Below, piece after piece: positions 34,012 through 46,117 of a stretch of DNA of 64,000 nucleotides. Source of the stretch: Parascedosporium putredinis (Eukaryota; Ascomycota; Sordariomycetes; Microascales; Microascaceae); NCBI GenBank assembly GCA_949357655.1, contig CASHTG010000012.1, positions 2,170,001 through 2,234,000 of the forward strand. Reading direction: 5' to 3'. The stretch's first letter is position 1; the number at the start of each line of letters is the position of its first letter. The notes beneath the pieces were generated by a model. The model saw nothing but the letters and a program-made list of their open reading frames with translations. It was not told the DNA's origin and made no database searches. Both the position numbers and the translations under genes were made by a program.

Positions 34012-37000
34012 TGGCGGGTGGGCATGAGTGTACCAAGGTACTTCCTGGCATGATTGCTGCACTGGTTACAGGTGGAGAAGCCATAGGGTATCTCTACTCT
34101 CATCACCTGGCAATTGCTAGGGTCCAGGCGATGTCATGGTTTGCTGCTTCGCAGATTTTGTATTGGCCCCATCTTGCCAGATCCTTTATATTTAAGCCTG
34201 TCAACAATCCTCGAGGAGAGGATGTGAAGCAGGTGAGTTTCAGTCCGAGTGACGCGATGGCCTTTACGGTTCCTGTCGCAAGTTTCTTAAAGAGCGGACT
34301 GTCAAGTGCGTGAAGAAGAGAGGAGAGATTGGATGCGAGGCGTCAAGGACGACACTACAGGGGTACTCGTGTCCCATGCCGCGCGTAACAATCAAAAGAG
34401 ATACGATGCCACAGATCTGATTGAAAACTTTCCCGTGCGCGATTTTCAAGTGAAAGGCGGCGAGCACGTTGCTTCTGTCAACTCGCCAAAGCACAACTTC
34501 GACGTCTGCCCAGGGGCAAAGGAGAGGGGACAGGAGGCGAACACCAAAGGGTAGTGTTGGCCGAGGCCGGCGAGAGAGTTTTCAGATCACAGCTTGTCTC
34601 GTCTCTTCCCCCAGATGCCCGAGAGCGACGCCGGTCGCCAACCATCTGACCTACACCCGGCTTCGCTCGGAACTTGTCACCAGGTATTCGCCCGCTTCCG
34701 GTGAGGGGCTGGGAAAATGAATGACCGAGGGGAATCACTGGTGCCTGATATCTCAAGAGATAAAAGGGGTGCAGACGGCGTGCATAGATATCTGCCAACA
34801 TCTGGTGCCGAAGGGTGGGGGTGTGGATGAAGTAGGTACGGACGGAGCTTGAAGCTTCACTCATCATTCGTTGAAGTGATGGAAAGAAGAGAGGCACGCG
34901 GGAGTTTACAGGAGCCATGGCTATTCGTGATTCTGGCTTGACTGCAGGATCGGGCTAACAAAGTGAAGGAGGGAGGGGAGCCAAAGTCGACGGGCCGCAT
35001 CCTTCTTCAGCGGGACGGAGACGTGTGGCAATGGGGGAGGGCAATGAATAGCTGTCAGGGCCAGCCATGACTGAGCGACTAGCCACAGTGGAGTATCAGT
35101 TCTAGGTCACACTTGCAGAGGAGCTCGTGGGCAGTCCGTAGGCAATGTTGAAATTTCAGGGGTTTAACGGGCCCAGTTCATTTTTGATTCATTGAGCTTC
35201 GGGGGATTCCATGGTGAGGGGCGATGGGAAAAGGGGCGGGATATGTGCCTAGATATCTCTACCCAAAGAGGTCTCCTTTGGACGAGGTCTCTCCTTACAC
35301 GACTACACGACGGGGAAAGGATGGGCCGGAAGGCCTATCGGGCAGCTCCAGAGCTTCCCCACTTTGATCGACGGGGAGTGGGGACGTGCCGCAGGACCAG
35401 GTCGAGGTCGGACGAAAAAGGATGAGGCGTTCGGGAAACGCAGAGGCGGGCGTAGTTGTCAGTGTCTTTTTGTTCACACGGTGCATGAAAATGCATCTAC
35501 AAGTATCCATTGGATCAATTGCTCGGCAAGGTACCAAGGTGTCATTAGATTCACGCCAGAGGACTCGGCAGCAACTTCATGTTCCTCTCGTCCCAACGTA
35601 GTGTAGGTCCTTTGCCTGGGACGACATGGACGAATCTCAACCGTGGAAGCCCAAGAGGCCCCAGGATGCAAGCAGCCCTGCGCGGGCATGGGGCGTGGTG
35701 CGAAAACAGCCAATGAACGTCGAGCAGCGCTTAGAAACTCACCAACGACAGGCTGCCGCGTCAATTTCGCGTCTACCACGCGAGCAGAGGGAAGTGAAGC
35801 CGTGTCCCCGCGTCGTGCCACGTTCGGCCACGCCAATGGCAACTTGTGCCAAGCCCGCTCCAACCACCCCCTTCTGAGTCCCCCTCGAGTCTACCCGTCC
35901 AACTCCCAGAGAGAATGTTGCCCAAGACACAGCACTGCTCTGCCGATCCGCCCTCGAGTCTGCCGAGCTCCACGGCGCCACATCTTCATCCCCGCTGCTG
36001 GGCCAGAGAGCTTTTTTCGGGCTCGTGCGCATTTCTTCGCCAGCGGAGCTAGGGTGCGTTGACTCTGAGAGTTGAGACTTGCGAAGACTCAAGTGCTAGC
36101 TTCTAGAATCCAGTCACACCAGCAGCAAGGGCAAGTTCACCTTTGCAACGCCAGTTTGTTCTTTTTGCTTTTGGACAAAAGAAGTCCAACCCCCAAACTA
36201 AAAATAAAAATAACAAAAAGCAACGAAGATTGTGCTCTTTCGATCCCCACACGACTTGACTCTTTTCTTTGTTAAACAAGAAGTCTTGGGGGATTTTTGG
36301 ACGAGAGGATGGGGGATTTGGACGCTCTCCGCCCTTTCCTTACCCCACTTTCGGACTAGGGGCCCTACCTGCATGACTGTGGCCAGTTTTTGGGCCATCG
36401 ACTGGCCGCCGATAGAGGACCTTGAGACGGGTGCATTTGGGCTGCAGGGTGCAGCCATCGGTGCTGCAAGAAGGACCTGGATTGAGCCACTGAGAAGCTC
36501 CATCGCGTTGACATGTCGTGGCGTGACGGGGCGCGGCGGGCGATTGGAGGGGCATGGCACGCTAAACTGCACGCCAACCCACGTCCACTCGAGCTCTCAT
36601 CAACTATCACAGTCTCGATTCCCTCGCACTCAACGCAAGGGAAGTGGTCCATGGGCACCAGCATCGGCAGGGAGAGGAACACAGTAGATGCCCTTGGTGT
36701 GGAGAGCCGTGAGTCACGAGCCAGTCGATTCCCGGCAACTTTCGTGTCGAGCGACGAGTGATGCATACATAGACCAAGGACCAAGGGTATTTTGGGGGTG
36801 ATTTACACCTGCAGCACCCGGCCCCTTCGCCCCTCTTTGGATGGCTCGCGATTCGAAGCGGTGCGTGTAGAAAGGGCGCACACGCGATTAGGACGACCGG
36901 GGAAGGTGAGTAAGGGCCATGGTAGACAATGACCAAAAAGAGATAGTCGCGAACGAGGCAAGAGCAACAAAGAAACAAAAGAGAAAAAGAAAAGGCGGGG

Positions 37001-37500
37001 GCGAGGATAAACCTCGCACGACGTGATCAGCCCGAGCCAACTCGAGATATATCTGTCTCATCCACACCGGTTCCTGGAGACAACCTCGTTCGAGGTCTCT
37101 TGTTCCCCTCCTTTCCCCTTTTGTTTCTCCACATTGGACATTTCTTCACCCGAGGTCGACTGTCATTTCGTCGTCAGGCCTCAATCTGCATTCTGCAGAC
37201 AGCTGGCCAACTGCACCTTGCGTCACGAATCAACCCAAGCGTGGAGGGAGCAGCAGGGGGTTTTCATGTGTTAGACGCCCGAGCAGCTCCATGCACTGAG
37301 GGTGCGAATAGCCTCTCCCGCTGGCCGTTATCTCCCATTCACCCCACCGACCTTGACACCCAATTGCCTCTTCACCTAGACAGGAACCTTGCCCCTTTCG
37401 GTCTACTCTTTCACCTCTTATACTCCATACCTCTTCTTCCCGCCCCGAAAGACCACCGCCCGCTCCCTTTCCGGATCTTTTCCCTTCTTTCTTTCCTCGA

Positions 37501-37535
37501 ACAACAACAACAACAACATCAACAATAACAATAGG
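37501..37535. repeat. (CAA)n-rich tract in the F-box gene leader
   Basis: An imperfect run of CAA units. Unstructured CAA-rich leaders are common in fungal 5' untranslated regions. Confidence 0.85.
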
Positions 37536-37740
37536 AAACGGTGTACAAGGACAACAGGACAAGCATCATCATCATTACCCTCATCGATCTACCCACTAAT
37601 ACCCCATCATCATCGTTATCATCACTGTCATCATACATTTGTACCAAAACAACCCAAGACCGTCACCAATAACACTGCCACAGCATCATCGTGTCTCGGG
37701 AGAAGATAGAGATACGCCTCACTTACACACGCTCATACCT

Positions 37741-37830
37741 GCACATACACACGCACACACACACACTTACACACACGCACACATACACATACGACACATA
37801 CACACATACACACATCCACAACAGACATTC
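37741..37830. repeat. (CA)n-rich microsatellite in the F-box gene leader
   Basis: Ninety bases of imperfect CA repeats (CACACA and CATACA units), ending about 120 bases before the F-box gene start. No G occurs apart from scattered CG steps, so the RNA would be single-stranded. Confidence 0.9.
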
Positions 37831-37948
37831 ACAGTCGTCACCACGGCAGCCATCACGAGGAACTCCGTCGTTGAGCTTTGTCGCCGGACGATAGACCCCA
37901 CAACATCCACGCTGGCGAATTGAACCACGACATGCAACAACAACAACC

Positions 37949-40126
37949 ATGGCACCCGGACCACAGTTATTCTACGCTCTCTGGCAGACAGAGGACGTCC
38001 GCGAGAGGCTCTTTAACCTACTCTCCAAATCTGAACTTGCCAACGTGCGACTGGCTTCCTCAGCCTGCTGCAACCTGGTTACTAAGAGGCTCTTCCTACG
38101 AACCCACATAACTTTCACGGCCAGCACCTTCACCAAGCCTCCCCGTATCCAGGCTCTTTCGCGCATCGGCCACCACATTGAGCATCTGACCTTTAACTTG
38201 CCCCATTCCGAGGCAACCTTTTGCCTCCGCTGATCCACCCGGAGACGGGCAAGGAGATCAATTTCCTTTACACTCCACACACCTCCATGGCGTCTGTCTT
38301 GACCAGACCAAAGTACGCCAATGTTGAGCTGGGGGACATCCTGACTCTGCAATACCCGCCTCTCTTTCACGCCGCCACCAACGTACCCTCCTTCATCAAT
38401 GCCCTGACGCATGTGCCGAACATGCGGCATCTGACCATCAAGTGCCCCGGCCAGGCTCCGCGCGAGAGATATAGGCGAGACATCGTAGACTACGCCCTCA
38501 TAAGTCTGCGCATTGCGGTGGAGAGGACGCCCATGACGAAGTTGTCAAAGCTGTCACTCGTCAACCTGCATCCAGCGGCGTTCACCTATATTCGCCATAT
38601 CCCTGGCTTCGGCGCGGTTCCTTCTGCTAGCCGCAGATGGGGCCAGATTCGCAAACTCTACATCAGCGTGGAGTCGTGGGACTTTTACAGCCCCCACCCA
38701 GGCCTCGACCAGCTCAAGATTGTCGATGACTATATCCGGGGTCTTTCTAAAAACCTGGAAAAGTTCACTTTTGCCTGGAGCGGGCGATTCAAGGGCCCCT
38801 GCCCTCTCTACCTATCCGCTGATCCTTTGTTCCGCGCGCCGCAGCACACCCAAAAGCTCTTTAATGAGGTCACATCTCCAATGTCCCCCTTCCCAGCCCG
38901 CCTTCTAGGAAGGTGATTCACTTCCCAAGTTGCGGTACATGCAGGTCCGCAACGCCACCATGACCACGACACAGCTCTCTGAGATCGTGAGCGTGCATCG
39001 CCCGACAGTCAAGGAGTTTGACTTTGAAAGCGTGGTTCTTCTCAATGGTGGAAGCTGGGAAGAGGCCCTTGCGCCACTTATGGAGGCACCCACCCCCGAG
39101 ACTACGGAGGTATGGTCGCGTAGCCCCAGTCCTCTCTCTGAGTCGGGTAGCTTTGAGACGACAGCCTCGGCAGTCTCGTCGGCTTGCGATGATGAGCTGC
39201 AATACCCCTCGGCCGCTGCCGCTGCGGCGTCGCGAGACTTGCTAGGAGCGGAGCTAGGATTCGGCTCTGAGCCGGAGTACGACGACCTCGCGTCGGATAT
39301 TGCCGCGGCGCGGGAGGCCAGCAAGACAGTTAGCACAAAACTCACGAAGAGGAGAGTGCACCGCAGGCGCAGGAGGAAGCCCAAGTCCGACGATGAGGCA
39401 GAACGTACCTCGGAGAAGAGTAAAGGCAGCAGCCGGCATACGCGCCACGAGAGTAGTAGTAGTAGTAGTGGCGGTAGCAAGGGCAAGGAGAGCAACAGCC
39501 ACAGTCACAGCAAGAGCAAGGGCCACAGACGTCAGAAGTCAGAAGAGGAGGCAGTCGTGGTGCCTCGTGCGCCCAACAGGACACCCTCACCTCCCGTTCC
39601 CCTCCCCGTCATCTCCGCGCCCATCCTCAACATGGATTCCCAGCCCGTCCTGCTCCAGCCTACCGTGTATGACCCCAACGCGCCGGTGTCCAAGGGCCCG
39701 GATGACTGTATCACCCCTGTGCAACGCAACATCGAGAAGGAGGAGGCGCACAGGCTTCTCGCGGAGGATGAAAGCATCAGAATGAGTGCCCTTCGAAGGG
39801 CCAAGGAAGCGGTACTCGCGAAGCTCTCGTGGGAGTACAACAAGAGGGTGGCGGGCTGCGCACCCGCCATCATTCCCGCCGCGCCAGCAGTGACCGCGGC
39901 GACACACGTTGTGTCCAGGGATCTCTTTGCGCCGGCAGTGACAGCGGCGACACACGCTGTGTCCAGGGATATCTTTGCGCCAGCCAACTGCGCAGCAAGT
40001 GCGGCGGTCAACATGGCGCGCTTCAAGGACAACTACTTCGCCAAGAGTACCATTTCGGTACTGTCTGATCACAGGGCGCTCGATAGTCAGACTGCTCTTG
40101 TCCCGCTCATGTTTAGCCGATCCTGA
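37949..40126 (+). CDS. Fungal F-box-like protein with long low-complexity tail, two frameshifts in the assembly
   Basis: The start is in good context (accATGg). The N-terminus MAPGPQLFYALWQTEDVRER, then LFNLLSKSELANVRLASSACCNLVTKRLF, fits a degenerate F-box (the SCF ubiquitin-ligase substrate-adaptor module) as found in many filamentous fungi. A region of about 280 residues follows (from LFLRTHITFTASTF through PNMRHLTIKCPGQ, RKLYISVESWDFY and LEKFTFAW), resembling the leucine-rich-like body of these proteins. The tail, from about residue 380 to 725, is disordered: Ser/Ala/Glu-rich, with RRVHRRRRRKPK, a Ser run, a His/Ser/Lys stretch and two 16-residue repeats. Frame breaks are a lost T at 38219-38222 and an extra G near 38908-38913; undoing both gives 725 residues. 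The substrate is unknown. Confidence 0.85.
39881..39976 (+). repeat. 48-bp tandem duplication in the F-box gene tail
   Basis: Two adjacent in-frame copies encode APAVTAATHVVSRDLF and APAVTAATHAVSRDIF. They differ at a few bases, so the duplication is not brand new. A partial third start (GCGCCAGCC) follows. Confidence 0.93.
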
Positions 40127-43100
40127 AGGGGCTCTTCTCTTGATGACGACTGACGGTGATGATTTTACGTTCTTATTGCCGATTATGCTTTGATGATGTG
40201 GGTGATCATATTGCCCGGCGTTTCACTTTTTTCTTTCCCTTCTTTTCTATTTCTATTTTATTTTTATTATCATTGGATTTCTCCTTATCCACTTATACTA
40301 TTCATCCTGTCTACTTTCTATTCTTCGATCTTTTCTTCTTACCACTCGCTCATTACTATTTTTCTTAGCCCCCTTCTTTTTATTTCAAACATTTCAATCT
40401 TTTTTCCTTCACTACCTTCTGGACCTTTTCACTATTCCAACGTTACTCCCCTTTGTAACACCTCGGATGACTTGTATGGCAGAGATGGGGTGACGGGAGT
40501 TTTGGGGCCAGTTTGATTGAACGCATTTTCGGACATGGGCTTAGGTGGTATGGGATACGGTGCATTGTGAAAGGATGGGTTGGTGGGAGGGATGGACATT
40601 GGGATACGACCGCAAAGCAACACCCCGTTTTTCACCGGGAGTTGAGCAAAAGTAAAAAAAAAAATCGAAAAAGGGAAGGGAAATGGAAAGGAAGGACACT
40701 GGAACCTGGGTATTGGAACGACCGACATGACCAATAGCTACGAATTTCCTCTCTCATGTTATATATATTGAGATCCTCTTTTAAGATGCCGTTCTTTCTC
40801 TCGCCCGAACTAGTCTCGAGTTGCCTCCGACCATTGACGACCCGCCAACGTTTCAAACTTTGCCACTAGAATTAGGCCATGTCCCTGGATTGTGATTAAG
40901 AAGACCTGACGCCTACCTTTGCGACAGCTTTTTGAGGCACTGGGGTCTAGGGTGTTTGAAGTGAATATTCAACGAGAGTTGAGGCTCGTTGTGAAGAAGG
41001 GTTGTGGGGCACAGCTTCCCTGGCCCGCCATATGCCCGCGATGAAGACCCGAGACTGCTGCTCCCTCGTGGGTGAAGTTGAAAAAAGCATACTGGACAAA
41101 GATAGACGCGCACTTCTAATGTTGAGAACGACCCATGTTGTTGACCTCTTGAAGGAAGGCAACAAGAAAAGCGGACAGCAGAAGAAAGAAGCAAAAGATC
41201 GACGGCAATTGCCGTCAACCGCCTCAAGTCCGAAAATGTGTCGTGTCGTACAGACCAGTCAGACCCAGTGAACTTGGGGCGCAGGACGCCCTGAGAGAGA
41301 CCAATGGCCAGCCCCACTTATTTCTCAAGCCAAGGTATTATTACTGTTTGCTGGACCACGAAGCGAGGGTCCGGGGCGGAAGCTTCTCTCCGCCTGGGTG
41401 GGGAGGCGATTTCCTGTTTCGCGACGGGTATGTTATGGCACCATCTATCAGTTTGGCGTGCTCTGCTCATTTCTTGGGTTGGGGAGCGTTGGCAGCCAAG
41501 CCAAGGCGTGCCACCATGGGAATGGGGGATCCCACCAACAAATGCGAACGGTGCCACAGGTGTTTAGGAAATACCATGAAAAGTATTTTCAGCCAAAATC
41601 TGCGCCGCCGACGAGAGAGCCCGCGGTTTCGTTGACTTGAGAGTTCCTTCGCTCGTACATCGCAACTCTTGCAATGACGCAGTTGAGATTTTCCATGCAG
41701 GCTTTGCATGCTGGAGTGCGACAGTGGCGGGGTGGCTGGATATTTGACTCGTCTGCAGCAGGTTGCTTTTACTGACGGGCTGGGCTGAGGAGAGGCCCCT
41801 CTGACAAATGTGAGGCTATCTCGGCGCGGCCGGCGGATTCTTTTGCTGTACATCTCGAAATTTCATTCGGGCCATGCCAAGACAGACAGGAGAGCCTGGC
41901 TGCAACGCCCCGTAATGCCTCGCATTGCGATTTCAGCAGTTTTATTAATAACGCCTCGCAAAAGAAAGAAAAAAAAGTATCTGCAGCAAACATGACTGCG
42001 GTATTCTTCTACAGCCAAAGTACTTGCAAGACGTCTCGAAGAAAAAGGAAGAACCCAAATGGGGAAAGAAAGAAACGAGGGGAATGGCAGGAACGTGGGG
42101 TTTCCGGGTTCAACACGATCGAGATCGACACGCTGCAGATAGAATGGGGAAACATCAAAGTACTCTAAACGGCAGCGCTGATCTCTACTGAATAGCCTGT
42201 GCATTGGCATCCAGCACTCTCCGTGGCGAAAGCGCACTGGGCCGCTCTTGGGTATAATATTGAGGGCTTGATGCTTTCTTAATGTTCTCAACTGGCTAGT
42301 GCTTGACTGCTACTGACAAAACATGTATTATCAACCCGATATCCAAGTAGGTACGCGGCCGATGACAGAGGGAGATGAGCACGAGCACAGAAGCGCTTGC
42401 AGAAGTGGAGAAGGGTTACGACAACACCATGGAAAGCGTCTGGTAACTTGTCAGTTGGCAACGGGGCCTTCGAGGTCTCGGAGGGTTCGGGAGTAGGGTG
42501 CGCGGGTTCTTCACGACGTATTTTACATTTTACAATGTTCCTAGAGTCAACTCAACACCCTTCTCGCTGGGTTACTGGCTGGCTGGCCGGAAACCCTCAA
42601 GAAGTGACCTTGTCTCGTGTTTGGCTTCGCGACTGGTCTCTAGCTGCGCGTGTTTGGAAATGGCAGTTCCCAAAACAGCCTAGACACACACGGGCTCTGC
42701 ACTCGACATCGTGCGTTTATGACGCACGAGTGCCCTCTCTCACTTGTCCCAAGCTCTTCGCTTCCAAGTCGGGCTGTCTGAACCTCGGTGGTTGTGAAAC
42801 TGGCCACGAAAAGCCATCTCAAAATTTTGTCTTGCGAGTGCAAGGGCATGGGTATCCATCCAGCTGGGGGGACCAGTCAATTGATCCAATGGGCGGTTGT
42901 AAAAAGATGTGCGCTACACTAATAGTGAGGCAATATTGGTGTTATTACTTCCAACAGGCAATGCTAATTTGGAGGGATCGTAATAGCCAATATCAGCATT
43001 CATGGACCTGGCAGCGCATTCTGGCTGGGTTTGCCATGCTGACTGCTGACTGCTGGGCTGGCTGAACTTCACAACAACCTTCCATCCGTGGATGGAACAA

Positions 43101-44597
43101 TTTCTTCTTCTTCCTTGTTTCTCTAATTGTTCTTGTCTTCTTCCCCCTTTTTCTCCCTGCACAAGCCGATTGCGCTAAGAATTTAAGTTCAAGGGCCTCT
43201 CCGGATCCGCGCGTTTTGCCATCCCTTTCAGTCATGTCGTTTCTGAAGGCTAAAGGGGAACGCCCCTCTCCCGAAATTCCGAGCGTTGGAAGCCAGTGGT
43301 CTCTCCCCTCAGTCGTTCATCGCATTGTGTGGGACCAAGTATTAATAAGACGGCATCAATGTACTGAGGCAGTGAGGTATTATCGTTGTCCTCTTAAAAT
43401 GAGGCACACTGAAATTTGCAGATTGACAGCGGGCTTATCGATCCTCGCAACGTCCCTGGTCATCTATGAAGGACTATTGATCCATGTGGCCGGTGGGTAA
43501 GTATCCACCAAATCATTGGTATGCCACGCTCTTGCTCCATTGTACCAGACCCTCCTCGATCGAGTCGGCATTCCCATCAGTGCACGTCCCCACTCCCCAC
43601 TACCCCGAAGCCAAGCAATTGAGCCAAGCAAGTTCTTGTCAAGAAAGAGCGAGCCCGTGCTGTTTCCCCACATGTATCAGACAAGTACCTTGGCCAAGAT
43701 ATCAAGGTGGACGGCATATGCAGTAGAGGAGGGGACGCTCACCCAGTCGGCCCAGTCACCCAACACCATTGCCTACGATGGCCTCGACACCACCGACCAT
43801 GCACGAAGAAACACAGACGAGTAGAATCGCCACCATTCATCGACACAGAGTGTGGGGAGTTCAGGAGAGCGAGTGGTGGGTGGGGGACGACCCTGAGGTT
43901 CTTCAAAGACCAATCCCTTTGGCTCTAATAATCCGTGCAAGTCCACTAATAGGTCGCGTAGAAAATTAAAATTCTCCCGCCCACTCTTTCTTCCACGACC
44001 AACGTGCCTGCTCAATTCCACACGGCCTGGCCTTTCCTTTTCGGGAGGACCGACCCGATACCAAGGGCGGACGCCGGACTTTCCTCCAGTCCTTCTTCTC
44101 AACCTGTCCTGCCTGTTTTTTTTTCTTTTCTTTTTCTTTTTCCCCCAAGTAATGAGGGGTAGTGCATGGTGTAGGTATATTCAGCAAAGGCGCGTGGGTG
44201 ATGGTGAATTGAATGATCCACGCAATGAATCCATAGATCCATCAGTGATGAGCCTCTATACTCTCAAAGTCTCAAACTTGAGCCGCGACGAGGTCTGATG
44301 CTGGCAGCGTGCGCCGTCGCCTATCGTCCAGAGGAACATTGTTAAAACGGTTTTAGCGGGTCCAAATTGACTGCCACTCATCGGTGATTTGCGGACCAAG
44401 TACTTGTGGCCTCCAAGGATGCAGTTTCCTGCTTGTGCAAGCAGCACAGATCCATTTGATGGATGTATGTTTCTTGTTTTGCGACCGGCGGGTTCTACTC
44501 CACGATTGAGCTTTGGGAGAATAGTCACCAGCACGGTGGTGATGGATAGGTGCGTCGCTGCGGACGCGGACGGCCCTTCGACTCTCAACCCTTTGAA

Positions 44598-44624
44598 CCG
44601 TGCTGCCCCGTGCTGCCCCGTGCT
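44598..44624. repeat. Short tandem repeat (10-bp unit, about 2.5 copies)
   Basis: The unit TGCTGCCCCG is repeated head to tail. It is minor and lies in intergenic sequence. Confidence 0.8.
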
Positions 44625-45439
44625 CATTGCTGCTGTGATGCTCCATTACGAGGCCTGACAAGGTTGGACGAAGCGTAATTGTGCCCCAGCTGCCAGCCGC
44701 ACACGCGACAGACGAGAAGGGTCTAGCTAAAACTTGAGAGCCTCTCCCAATCCGTACCAAGTACAGGTACACGTTTTTTACAGGCCGTTCCGATAATTAT
44801 TATCATCCTCTACCATGCTCAGGGCGCAAGACGGTAAACCGACCGGACGAGATTCCCCTAAATGTGGCCTCAAGGTTTCGATGTTGCCCGCCACGGCTCG
44901 TTCGACAGTGCCTATAATTACAACACTCGATGTACGGATTGGAATGGAATTGATCTATGTATTATGTGCACTTGATTGAATGGTTTGGATGTACTGACTT
45001 GGTGAGGCTTCTTTTTCTTCCTCTTTTTCCTGCTCGGTATTGTCTAGTGGTTCGGTGGCTGTTCGCCCACTCCCGCCTCCCTCGTCCCAAGCCAAAAGTG
45101 GCACAGGCGTTCAAGGTCCCCGGTCACTATAGACAAAGTATCCATACTTGTATGGCTGAAAGTGGATGGGATGGGATAGATAGCTAGAGAGATCCATTTC
45201 TATGCACCACCCACCAGCGCCCACGTCCATTGAACTCCATCCAGTAATCTTGCGATTGCTTCCTCCCTCTCTCCCTTCAACACTTCCTCCCGCACCTCGC
45301 CTCCCGTTGTGTTCCCCGTCCCTCCCTCCCACCCTCATCTCTTTCACACCCGCCACAATACATCCAACTCCGTGCTTCTCCCACTGCCAGTGCTTGCATG
45401 TAACTGGTGAATTCTCAGGGTCGGAGGGGATCTAGTTCG

Positions 45440-45620
45440 TGTGCGACAGCCGCCCTTGACAGACCCTCTTTTTTTCTTCTTTTTCTTTTACCTTTCTTTT
45501 TCTTTCTCTTGATCTCGTTTCCCCCCTTTCCCATCCGCCTCCTCCAGCTAACTGACATTCCTTTACCCTTCTTTTCTTTCCCTCTTTTTCTTTCGCGATC
45601 ATTTGAGGGAGTTTCCTACT
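45440..45620 (+). promoter_or_regulatory. Pyrimidine-rich promoter/leader region of SLN1
   Basis: Dense T and C tracts (TTTTTTTCTTC-type runs) about 500-680 bases upstream of the SLN1 start. Such CT-rich stretches typically mark the core promoter and transcription start zone in filamentous fungi. The exact start cannot be read from sequence. Confidence 0.45.
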
Positions 45621-46117
45621 TGCGGAGCGAAAGCAAAACAACAACCGATTTTGCGTTTTTCCTACCCGAGCTGGTTCCTGCGCCGTCCCCGTCTCTCATC
45701 GCGTCGGCCGGTTGGTCAGCCGATCAATTCTGTCGCCTCCCATTCTCCTCCACGGCGAACGACTCGACCCTGTACCCCAACATTAGCCACTGTCACTTTT
45801 TTCTTTTTCTTTCTTCTTTTCTCCTCGCGCCCCTTTGAGCGAGGCAGAACCTGTGCATTGCCTGCGCCGAGAGAGAAAAAAGAAAGGTGGTCTCGACGAC
45901 GCCATCTGCGAGTGTTGGAAAGGAACAACCCCCAGAATCCCGGGAGAAAATCGAGGAATTTGCGGAAGACGCCTCGCGTCTTGGATAACAAACTCAGGAA
46001 CGATCGGCATTCGATAGAACGCAATTCGGGGACGAAGGATAATGCGAATCAGCTAACAGGAAACGGCCTCGTATTTCGTTGCCGTAATTCCGGAGTTGGT
46101 CGACGAGAAGATCAAAA

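Larger units (their letters stand above)
34012..37948. other. 3.9-kb stretch with no recognisable gene; leader of the F-box gene at its right end
   Basis: 34012-37000 has only short, motif-free frames on both strands. From about 37090 to 37948 the sequence becomes pyrimidine-rich, then CAA- and CA-repeat rich, and looks like a promoter and long 5' leader of the F-box gene. Confidence 0.5.
40127..46117. other. 6-kb stretch with no recognisable gene; long leader of SLN1 at its right end
   Basis: The first 350 bases are T-rich 3' flank of the F-box gene. From 40500 to about 45000 only motif-free frames occur, the longest being 222 codons at 42397-43065 (plus), Trp- and Cys-rich and unlike a folded protein. 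A short tandem repeat lies at 44598-44624. From about 45200 to 46117 long C/T tracts mark the SLN1 promoter and 5' leader. A long upstream region is common for regulatory genes in fungi. Confidence 0.5.

Noticed and set aside
42397..43065. 222-codon plus-strand frame in the long gap before SLN1
   Set aside because: It has no recognisable motif, an odd Trp/Cys-rich composition, no promoter-like leader and no splice-supported extension; chance is more likely.
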